Source of the DNA: Burkholderiales bacterium
Lineage (GTDB): Bacteria > Pseudomonadota > Gammaproteobacteria > Burkholderiales > Burkholderiaceae_E
Reading direction: 5' to 3'
Length of the DNA: 6,613 nucleotides
Assembly (NCBI GenBank): GCA_020348765.1
Contig: CP070753.1
Span: 1,158,290 to 1,164,902, forward strand
Shown: one piece after another, positions 1 through 4,848 of the stretch
How positions within the stretch are numbered: the stretch's first letter is position 1
Layout: every line of letters starts with the position of its first letter
Made by a program: the position numbers and the translations under genes
The notes under the pieces: model-generated
Database searches by the model: none
Told to the model about the DNA's origin: nothing
Seen by the model: the letters and a program-made list of their open reading frames with translations, nothing else

Positions 1-225
1 ATCGAGCATGTACTGGACTTCCTTCTCCTTGGAGACGTCCCAGACCTCCACCAATACCAGCTCTTCGTCGGCGCTCTCGAAGGGGTGAAGATGGACCCGC
101 ACCGGGAAGCTTCGTTCTCCCTTCATTCCTTCACTCTCGAATTTGAACACTCCGCGCTCGCTGAGTCGAGTTGACGCCCGGTCTGCTTTGAAGCCATCGA
201 GGCGCGCTGGCAGGGTATCCTCCTC
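1..225 (-). pseudogene. Fragment of a PAS-type signalling protein (5' end lost, continues off the left edge)
   Basis: An open minus-strand frame (codon starts at multiples of three, read from about 225 down to 1) translates as a plausible protein with segments such as GVFKFESEGMKGERSFPVRV and LVEVWDVSKEKEVQYMLD. The beta-strand pattern ending in VEVWDVSKEKE resembles the end of a PAS-like sensory domain leading into a helical linker. I recall similar linkers in front of class III adenylate/guanylate cyclase domains, but that output domain would lie outside the window, so the cyclase link is inference. No start codon or N-terminal part of its own is present. Going upstream, the sequence becomes the 5' part of an alcohol dehydrogenase in another frame. 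Third-position GC is about 71% by my count, lower than in the genes to the right. The gene is therefore a truncated remnant unless the junction is an assembly error. Confidence 0.5.
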
Positions 226-508
226 CAGCTCCGCCGAGGCCGAATATGACTCGGTCGCCTTCCTGCACGAAGGCCTCCGCGCCGGGACCCAACTCCTCAA
301 CGACTCCTATAGCCTCATGGCCCAACTGAAACGGCGGCTCCAATCCCGGCCAGTCCCCTTTGGCCATGTGTACGTCCGAATGACAGACGCCCGCGGCGCG
401 GATTCGGACCAGCACCTCGTGATCGGTCGGCTCGCGCAGCTCGATCGCGGTGTCGGACAAGGGTCGACCGTGCTCGGTCAGGCGAAAGCAGCGGCAGCGC
501 AGTGACAT
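215..508 (-). pseudogene. Zinc-dependent alcohol dehydrogenase (MDR family), N-terminal third only
   Basis: The first 98 codons read as the GroES-like N-terminal domain of a medium-chain zinc alcohol dehydrogenase. The catalytic zinc ligand motif GVCHSD is at residues 40-45, GHEAIGVVEELGPG at 63-76 (His64 and Glu65) and GDRVIFGLGG at 84-93. Homology appears to stop after GGAGGGY (residue 98, codon 217-215), just where family members would continue into the cysteine-rich structural-zinc lobe. The frame then runs without similarity to a stop at 133-131, inside sequence that codes for a PAS-like protein in another frame. Family members are usually about 340-380 residues, so roughly 70% is missing, including the whole NAD-binding Rossmann domain. 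The start at 508 is well supported: GGGGAG (520-515) lies 6 nt upstream of the ATG. A functional dehydrogenase is not possible. Confidence 0.8.
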
Positions 509-544
509 CGATTTCTCCCCGAGGATTCGCTTCCGGACGTCCCG

Positions 545-550
545 ATTCTA
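545..550 (-). promoter_or_regulatory. Possible -10 element upstream of the alcohol dehydrogenase remnant
   Basis: On the minus strand the hexamer TAGAAT (550-545) matches the sigma-70 consensus TATAAT at five of six positions. It would place the transcript start near 538, about 30 nt before the ATG at 508. I see no convincing -35 hexamer at 16-18 bp, so this is a weak call. Confidence 0.25.
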
Positions 551-668
551 ACGAGGCGGCCCGAAACTTCGATACGATGCGAGTCATGCACGCCGATCGG
601 CGGGTTCGTGATGGCCACCGTGCCGACGGTGTCCGTCGTGCGCGTGCAGGCATGCTGCGGGAGGATCC

Positions 669-881
669 ATGGACGGCTTGTTGCTCTTTGTCTCGCGCCT
701 TGCGGGCATCGTGGGTGTCGTGGTCAGCGTGGCGGCGGTGATCGTACGGCTCGGTGGCGCATATACGGTGCCGGTGCTCGGAATCGAAGCGCGCACGATG
801 CTGCTGGGCGGCATCGCGGCCATCGTCATCGGGTGCTTCAGCTATCTCGCGTTGCTGGCCGAGCACCGGCGCGGCGGCTGA
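669..881 (+). CDS. Small inner-membrane protein with two transmembrane helices, 70 residues
   Basis: I do not recognise a named family. The protein has two hydrophobic stretches, at about residues 4-27 (LLLFVSRLAGIVGVVVSVAA and onward) and 44-65 (MLLGGIAAIVIGCFSYLALL), joined by a short loop with the sequence GGAYTVPVLGIEART, and it ends in a charged tail (EHRRGG). It is probably a small inner-membrane protein. The start is supported by GGAGG at 660-664, 4 nt before the ATG. The PspC-domain gene begins about 50 nt downstream on the same strand, so the two may form a small envelope operon, although a GC hairpin (884-903) sits between them. The two-helix pattern and the ribosome binding site make a real gene likely; its function is unknown. 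Confidence 0.65.
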   Translation: MDGLLLFVSRLAGIVGVVVSVAAVIVRLGGAYTVPVLGIEARTMLLGGIAAIVIGCFSYLALLAEHRRGG

Positions 882-883
882 GC

Positions 884-903
884 GTGGGCGCGTCAGCGCC
901 CGC
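884..903 (+). terminator. Intercistronic hairpin after the small membrane protein gene
   Basis: GGGCGC (886-891) and GCGCCC (896-901) form a perfect 6-bp stem around a GTCA loop. It extends by one T-G wobble and one G-C pair to 884 and 903. It starts 2 nt after the stop codon and has no following T-run, so it could be a weak terminator, an mRNA-stabilising hairpin or a processing site rather than a classical intrinsic terminator. Confidence 0.4.
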
Positions 904-932
904 TCGTGACCGATCTGCTGGGGGAAGGACAC

Positions 933-1277
933 ATGGGATGGGTTGATCAACTCGAGCGGTTGAGCGAACTGCATTCGCGCGGCGCGATCACCGACGCGGA
1001 ATACGAGCGCGCGAAGGCCCGCGTGCTGAACGAGGAGCAGGGCGCACAGCGTGTGCCGCGCGAGCCTCGCACCTCGCTGGGCATGCTTCGACGTGCCCAG
1101 TACGATCGCTGGATCGGTGGCGTTTGCGGCGGGATCGCTGCGGCTACCGGCACGGAAAGCTGGGTGTGGCGGCTGCTGTTCACCGCCGGGCTCGTGTTCG
1201 GCGGTGCGACAGCTGTGATCTACGTGCTGCTCTGGATCTTCGTGCCGCCAGCCGAGCCGGAGGTGCCGCCGGCCTGA
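933..1277 (+). CDS. SHOCT and PspC domain membrane protein
   Basis: The protein is about 114 residues. Its N-terminus (LERLSELHSRGAITDAEYER, about residues 6-25) matches the SHOCT pattern, a short helical domain usually found at protein termini and linked to oligomerisation. After a linker, residues of the type YDRWIGGVCGGIAAATG followed by VWRLLFTAGLVFGGATAVIY and LLWIFVP form a PspC domain: an amphipathic GGVCGGIA segment and one transmembrane helix ending in the usual Pro motif. PspC proteins take part in envelope-stress sensing in the phage-shock system, but no pspA or pspB is visible here, so a role in that response is only suggested. I chose ATG 933 over the in-frame GTG at 906 because GGGGAAGGA (921-929) lies just upstream and the SHOCT domain starts directly after it; the short spacing (3 nt from AGGA) leaves some doubt. 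Confidence 0.8.
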   Translation: MGWVDQLERLSELHSRGAITDAEYERAKARVLNEEQGAQRVPREPRTSLGMLRRAQYDRWIGGVCGGIAAATGTESWVWRLLFTAGLVFGGATAVIYVLLWIFVPPAEPEVPPA

Positions 1278-1286
1278 CTGCGGGCC

Positions 1287-1303
1287 GCAGGCATCAGGCC
1301 TGC
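1287..1303. terminator. GC hairpin between convergent genes
   Basis: GCAGGC (1287-1292) and GCCTGC (1298-1303) form a 6-bp stem with a 5-nt loop. It lies between the PspC gene stop (1275-1277) and overlaps the stop of the convergent glycosyltransferase remnant (1296-1294). Its position suits a bidirectional terminator, but neither side has a T-run. Confidence 0.3.
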
Positions 1304-1875
1304 TCGGGCTCGAGTCGTGCCGGTGCCTCGCCGGCGCGCCAGCGCGCGACCATGCGTTCGATCAGGGCCTCGAAGTTGCGCGCGTACCGGGCCGTGTCAT
1401 AGAGCGCGGACTGCTCGCGTGCCCTGCACACCCGCGCCTTGATCGCGGCGAGCCGGTCCGGCTCGGTCGCCAGTCGCCGCGCGAGCGACTCGAACGCGGT
1501 CGGATCGTCGGTGACGAGTTCGGCCAAATCGGCTGCACGCAGGATCCGCTCACGCAGGGCCGAGCCATCGTCGTGACCCTACGAAGTCGCGGACGTACAC
1601 GCTGTGGCAGATGACGCCGGCCTGGGCCTCGGGGCCCACTTCGGAAACAGCGCGAGCGCGGTGCGCAGGCACTCGACGGCTTCGCGGTGCATGCCCAGCA
1701 GCTCGAACACGCTGGACAGCGTCGAGTCGGTCGGGAAGTAGTCGGGCTGCACGGTCGCGGCGCGCATCGGCGCGCCGATCGCTTCCTCGAGGTGCCCGGT
1801 GCATTGGAGCGATTCGCCCAGCGCGGCCCGGCTGGCATGCGTGGCCCGGCCCTGCTCGGCCGCGTCACGGCTCAG
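1294..1875 (-). pseudogene. Remnant of a TPR / family-41 glycosyltransferase (OGT/SPINDLY-like), core deleted and frame broken
   Basis: Intact GT41 proteins carry TPR repeats followed by a large catalytic region that transfers GlcNAc-type sugars to protein Ser/Thr. Here the minus strand first shows two degenerate TPR-like units (about 1860-1630), including TGHLEEAI, ATVQPDY and ELLGMHREAVECLRTALALF. That frame then hits a TAG at 1581-1579. Beyond the stop, the same frame reads SALRERILRAADLAELVTDD and continues through ALYDTARYARNFEALIERMV to a stop at 1296-1294. This matches the extreme C-terminus of GT41 enzymes, whose family pattern is LPELV...LFDTxRFxRxxEAxY. In a neighbouring frame about 1620-1560 reads VICHSVYVRDFVGSRRW, which I cannot place. 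The catalytic core expected between the TPRs and the C-terminal tail is absent. I see no good start codon. The gene is very probably dead; the exact left and right limits of homology are approximate. Confidence 0.65.
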
Positions 1876-2066
1876 CAGCGCCGCTTCGGCTCGAGGCCGT
1901 CGCGGCGCGTGTCCCGTCAATGCGCGCCGCGAGCGCGTCGGGTGCACCGGGTTCTGAAAAGGCTGTCCGACCCCCGAATGCATCGTGGCCCACCCGACTT
2001 TGGCCGGGCGTGCTCGGGACCGGAGACGAGGCGGGAGCGCCGCTGGTCGGCGCAGTTGCGACCGAC

Positions 2067-2085
2067 GGCAGCCGCCGGGGCTGCC
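2067..2085 (-). terminator. Hairpin just after the YcbK/MepK-type gene
   Basis: GGCAGCC (2067-2073) and GGCTGCC (2079-2085) make a perfect 7-bp stem with a 5-nt loop. On the minus strand it begins 4 nt beyond the TAG stop (2092-2090). No T-run follows, so it is a candidate factor-assisted terminator or 3'-end protecting structure. The roughly 190 bases from here to the glycosyltransferase remnant (1876-2066) show no gene I can support. Confidence 0.4.
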
Positions 2086-2089
2086 AGCG

Positions 2090-2743
2090 CTACCAGCGCC
2101 GCACGCGCCCGGTGTCCAGGTGCACGAAGTTCGAGCGGGCGTAGTAGCCGACGCCACCGGCCCGCAGCGCGATCGCCGCGTCGCGCATCCGGCGCGTGTC
2201 ACGACCGCTGAGCCGCACGTCGATCGCACGCCCCTGCATGTGCAGGCTCTTCTTCGCCACCCCGCCGCTGCGCTGGCGCAGCATCGCGTTGGTCTTCGGC
2301 GAGCGGTATCCGGAGACGATCTCGAACGTACCCCTGCCGACGGCGAGCGAGACGCCGTAGAGCAGGTCGAACAGCTTCGCATCCATCTCGATCGCTTCGC
2401 CGGTGCGGAAATCGCGCAACAGCCGGTTCAATTCGTCCAGCGCGTCGGGCTGGTAACGTCCCGACGCGTAGTACTCGACGACACGCCGCTCGCCGGTATG
2501 CGTGTGATAGAAAGACAGTGTGCGCGGTGCCGCCGCCCAAGCCTGAGGCGCAATCGGCAGCGCCAGCGCCGCAGGGCCCATCGAGATGGCGCGCAGCAGA
2601 CTGCGGCGCCCGAGGTGGGCGCCGGGGCCAAACGAGGCTTGCTGGCGGCAGCTCTCGCGCACCTGCGAATCGACGGCAGTGTCACTGCCGCGGGCTTTCG
2701 CGTCCATCGTCGTTGAGAGCGCCTGTGCCAGCCACTTCTTCAC
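2090..2743 (-). CDS. mepK: YcbK/MepK-family (DUF882, peptidase M15-like) murein endopeptidase, Tat-exported
   Basis: The protein has 217 residues. A Tat signal is visible: RRSLL at about 46-50, a hydrophobic stretch (AALALPIAP) and an Ala-rich cleavage region near AWAAA (about 68-72). The mature part has the YcbK features: LSFYHTHTGE, the SGYRSPKTN motif, and the zinc-site pattern SLHMQGRAID (His168, Asp175) with FVHLDTG (His208). The spacing from the Asp to the last His is 33, which agrees with my memory of E. coli MepK. E. coli MepK is a zinc endopeptidase that cuts 3-3 (mDAP-mDAP) cross-links in the periplasm. The gene faces away from an L,D-transpeptidase that would make those bonds. I chose GTG 2743 because GGAGG (2756-2752) lies 8 nt upstream; a TTG at 2773 would add 10 residues. 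The n-region before the twin arginines is unusually long (about 45 residues). Confidence 0.85.
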   Translation of the reverse strand: MKKWLAQALSTTMDAKARGSDTAVDSQVRESCRQQASFGPGAHLGRRSLLRAISMGPAALALPIAPQAWAAAPRTLSFYHTHTGERRVVEYYASGRYQPDALDELNRLLRDFRTGEAIEMDAKLFDLLYGVSLAVGRGTFEIVSGYRSPKTNAMLRQRSGGVAKKSLHMQGRAIDVRLSGRDTRRMRDAAIALRAGGVGYYARSNFVHLDTGRVRRW

Positions 2744-2781
2744 CGTTCCTTCCTCCGCGTGCGCCTGGTGCAAAGGCTCGA

Positions 2782-2810
2782 ATGGTACAGGGTCGGCCGC
2801 GGTCTGTCCT
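2782..2810 (-). promoter_or_regulatory. Candidate sigma-70 promoter for the mepK-like gene
   Basis: On the minus strand AGGACA (2810-2805, four of six to TTGACA) and TACCAT (2787-2782, four of six to TATAAT) are separated by exactly 17 bp. The transcript would start near 2775 and give a leader of about 30 nt with the GGAGG site before GTG 2743. Both boxes are imperfect, so this rests mainly on position and spacing. Confidence 0.3.
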
Positions 2811-2847
2811 CTTTCGCCCGATCACTGCTCCGGGTGCCAGGCCGATC

Positions 2848-2967
2848 GCCGGGGCCATGACCGGGGCCTCGACCGGGGCCTCGACCGGGGCCATGACCGG
2901 GGCCTCGACCGGGGCCATGACCGGGGCCATGACCGGGGCCATGACCGGGGCCATGACCGGGGCCGGC
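2848..2967 (+). repeat. 12-bp tandem repeat array, ten units, between mepK-like and ldtD-like genes
   Basis: The unit is ACCGGGGCCATG or ACCGGGGCCTCG, repeated head to tail without spacers. The first unit starts with G instead of A, and the last ends in GGC. The order by final triplet is ATG, TCG, TCG, ATG, TCG, ATG, ATG, ATG, ATG, GGC. A degenerate further unit (ACGGGCGCCATG) lies at 2977-2988 and supplies the likely ATG of the transpeptidase gene. In that gene's frame the units read TGAM or TGAS. Every frame on both strands is free of stops, so open frames here mean little. Each unit has a GGGG run on the plus strand. Confidence 0.95.
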
Positions 2968-2985
2968 GGCGCGGCCACGGGCGCC

Positions 2986-4809
2986 ATGGTGCGACGATGC
3001 GCCGCAGCCTGGGCTCTCCGCCGCACCGGCGCGCTCGGGCTGGTCGCACTGGCCGCGTGCATGACGATCGCGACACGCGACGTTGCTGCCCAGGCCGGCG
3101 GCACGGCCGACGCTGGCATGGCGCGGGCGGTCGACCACCATCGGGCCGCGTCGATCGCCGAGACGCTGCGCATGCGACTCGAGGCCGCGCCTGCCAGCCG
3201 CTCCGTTCGGGTCGCCGGTGCCCCGCTGGCGGCGCCGCGGCTGATCGCCGAGTTCTACGCGCAACGTGGATTCGCGCCGGCGTGGCTGGCGCGCGCGCGG
3301 CGCGAGTCGCTGCTGCGCGCATTGCGTGACAGCGTCTCGCACGGGCTCGATCCGGACGACTACCGGCTGCAGGCGCTCGAGCGGCTGCACGATGCGGCCG
3401 GTGGTGTCGAAGCGTCAGGCGCCAGGGGCGCGGCTTCGGTCGGGTCGCGCGATGCCGAACCGGCCCGGTCGGTCGCGCAGGCAACCGACCTCGAGCTGAT
3501 GCTCACCGATGCGGTGATCCGCTACGGCTATCACCTGCGCTTCGGCAAGGCCGAGCCGCGCGAACTGGACCGCAGCTTCAATTTCGACCGCTCGTTGCGT
3601 GGGCTCGATCCGCTGTCGACGCTGGCGCAGCTGGTGGCCGCCGACGACCACCGGGCCGCGCTGGAGCGGCTGGCACCGCGGATCGACGCCTATGCGAACC
3701 TGCGGCTCGCGCTGCGGCGGCTGCTGGCGATCGAACGCGCGGGCGGCTGGCCGCCGTTCGCGGACGGACCGGCACTCGAGCTCGACAGCCGCGGCCCGCG
3801 GGTGCGAGCGCTGCGCGAGCGGATGGCGCTCGAGGCGCGAATGTGGCCGGAAGCGGCAGCGTCGGTCGCGCTGCAGGCGCCCGATCCGGACTTGTTCGAT
3901 GCCGGGCTCGAGGCAGCGGTGAAGCGCTTCCAGTCGCGGCACGGCCTGGCCGACGACGGCATCGTCGGCCCGCGCACCGGCGCCGCACTGCGCGCGAGCG
4001 TACGCGAGCGAATCGACCAGCTGCGCGTGAACCTGGATCGGATCCGATGGGTGGCGCATGCGCTCGCGGGTGATTTCCTGATGGTCGACATCGCCAGCTT
4101 CCGTGCCGAGCTGTGGCTCGGCGCAACCCGCGTCTGGGAGTCGCGCGTTGTGGTCGGCCGCCCGTACCGCACCACGCCGGTGTTCCGGGCGACGCTGCAA
4201 TACCTGGTGTTCAATCCCGACTGGACCGTGCCGCCGACGATCCTGCGCAGGGACGTGCTGCCCAAGGTGATCGCGAACCCGGCCTATCTGGGCGAGCACT
4301 CGATGCGGGTTCTGACGGCCGACGGGCGGCGCGTCGATCCGGCGGCGATCGACTGGGGACGCTACCGCAGGGGAGGCTTTCCGTACCAGATCGTGCAGGT
4401 TCCCGGGCCGCGCAACCCGCTCGGTCGTCTCAAGTTCATGTTCCCGAACCGGCACCTGGTGTACCTGCATGACACGCCGTCGCGCCAATTGTTCGACCGC
4501 GCCGAGCGCGCGTTCAGCTCCGGGTGCATTCGCATCGAACGACCGATCGAACTGGCCCTGCTGCTGCTCGACGATGCCGAACGCTGGTCCGAGCAGGCCG
4601 TCGAGTCCGCGCTGCAGTCGGGGCGCACGCGAAGCGAGCCGGTGCGCAGGCGCGTGCCGGTGCTGATCCTGTATTTCACGGCCACCGCAGATGCCACGGG
4701 CGTGCCATCGTTCCGGCCCGACCTGTACGGCCGGGACGCGCGCGTGCTGGCGGCGTTGGCGAAGCCGTTTCGGTTCGGCGACATCGACACCGGATCGTCT
4801 CGCCGCTGA
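2986..4809 (+). CDS. ldtD: YcbB/LdtD-type L,D-transpeptidase (YkuD domain, peptidoglycan-binding domain)
   Basis: From ATG 2986 the protein has 607 residues, close to the 615 of E. coli LdtD. Order of parts: signal sequence (residues 1-37); an N-terminal scaffold-like region from LIAEFYAQRGFAPAWL (86); a peptidoglycan-binding domain (AVKRFQSRHGLADDGIVGPR, about 311-330); and a YkuD catalytic domain from about 363 with FNPDWTVPPTI, YLHDTP (His495) and the nucleophile motif SSGCIR (Cys514). The His-Cys spacing of 19 equals my memory of E. coli LdtD (His509, Cys528). LdtD forms 3-3 cross-links between stem peptides in the periplasm, by-passing penicillin-binding proteins. The start is uncertain: in-frame ATGs occur at 2782, at 2857 and five further times in the 12-bp array, and none has a strong ribosome binding site (AAAGG precedes 2782). 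I prefer 2986 for length and because the signal peptide begins there (MVRRCAAAWALRR). It contains LAAC, a possible lipobox (Cys25). Confidence 0.9.
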   Translation: MVRRCAAAWALRRTGALGLVALAACMTIATRDVAAQAGGTADAGMARAVDHHRAASIAETLRMRLEAAPASRSVRVAGAPLAAPRLIAEFYAQRGFAPAWLARARRESLLRALRDSVSHGLDPDDYRLQALERLHDAAGGVEASGARGAASVGSRDAEPARSVAQATDLELMLTDAVIRYGYHLRFGKAEPRELDRSFNFDRSLRGLDPLSTLAQLVAADDHRAALERLAPRIDAYANLRLALRRLLAIERAGGWPPFADGPALELDSRGPRVRALRERMALEARMWPEAAASVALQAPDPDLFDAGLEAAVKRFQSRHGLADDGIVGPRTGAALRASVRERIDQLRVNLDRIRWVAHALAGDFLMVDIASFRAELWLGATRVWESRVVVGRPYRTTPVFRATLQYLVFNPDWTVPPTILRRDVLPKVIANPAYLGEHSMRVLTADGRRVDPAAIDWGRYRRGGFPYQIVQVPGPRNPLGRLKFMFPNRHLVYLHDTPSRQLFDRAERAFSSGCIRIERPIELALLLLDDAERWSEQAVESALQSGRTRSEPVRRRVPVLILYFTATADATGVPSFRPDLYGRDARVLAALAKPFRFGDIDTGSSRR

Positions 4810-4810
4810 C

Positions 4811-4826
4811 GGCGACTCGGGTCGCC
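4811..4826 (+). terminator. Hairpin directly after the ldtD-like gene
   Basis: GGCGAC (4811-4816) and GTCGCC (4821-4826) form a perfect 6-bp stem with a TCGG loop, one base after the TGA stop. No T-run follows. It lies immediately upstream of the putative -10 element of the next gene, so it may separate the two transcription units. Confidence 0.4.
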
Positions 4827-4836
4827 TGCGCCCGGT

Positions 4837-4842
4837 TATCAT
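4837..4842 (+). promoter_or_regulatory. Possible -10 element for a leaderless kinase mRNA
   Basis: TATCAT matches TATAAT at five of six positions and ends 6 nt before the GTG start at 4849, so transcription from it would begin at or next to the start codon. No Shine-Dalgarno sequence precedes the GTG. The -35 region at the matching distance (around 4814-4819) is poor. Confidence 0.35.
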
Positions 4843-4848
4843 CGCCGC

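Noticed and set aside
143..505. Plus-strand 120-codon frame over the dehydrogenase remnant
   Set aside because: It is antisense to recognisable MDR motifs and has no similarity of its own.
906..932. GTG 906 as the start of the SHOCT-PspC protein
   Set aside because: It has no ribosome binding site, and the purine-rich GGGGAAGGA precedes ATG 933, directly before the SHOCT domain.
315..974. Minus-strand 219-codon frame
   Set aside because: It overlaps three supported genes in other frames and shows low-complexity Arg/Ala/His content with no motif.
2713..2742. TTGAGA (2713-2718) as a -35 box for the transpeptidase
   Set aside because: At 17 bp the downstream hexamer is TTCTTC, which does not resemble a -10 box, and the site lies inside the MepK-like coding region.
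2782..2856. ATG 2782 as the transpeptidase start, with AAAGG 5 nt upstream
   Set aside because: Not excluded, but codons 2782-2856 show weaker third-position GC than the gene, carry a candidate minus-strand promoter, and would put 68 residues before the signal peptide.
2848..2967. CRISPR array
   Set aside because: Units are 12 bp, directly abutting and without unique spacers, so this is a minisatellite.
2518..2985. Far-upstream start at 2518 for the transpeptidase (763 residues)
   Set aside because: The extra sequence is antisense to the MepK-like coding region and reads as Arg/Ala/Pro-rich shadow. The signal peptide and family length fit 2986.
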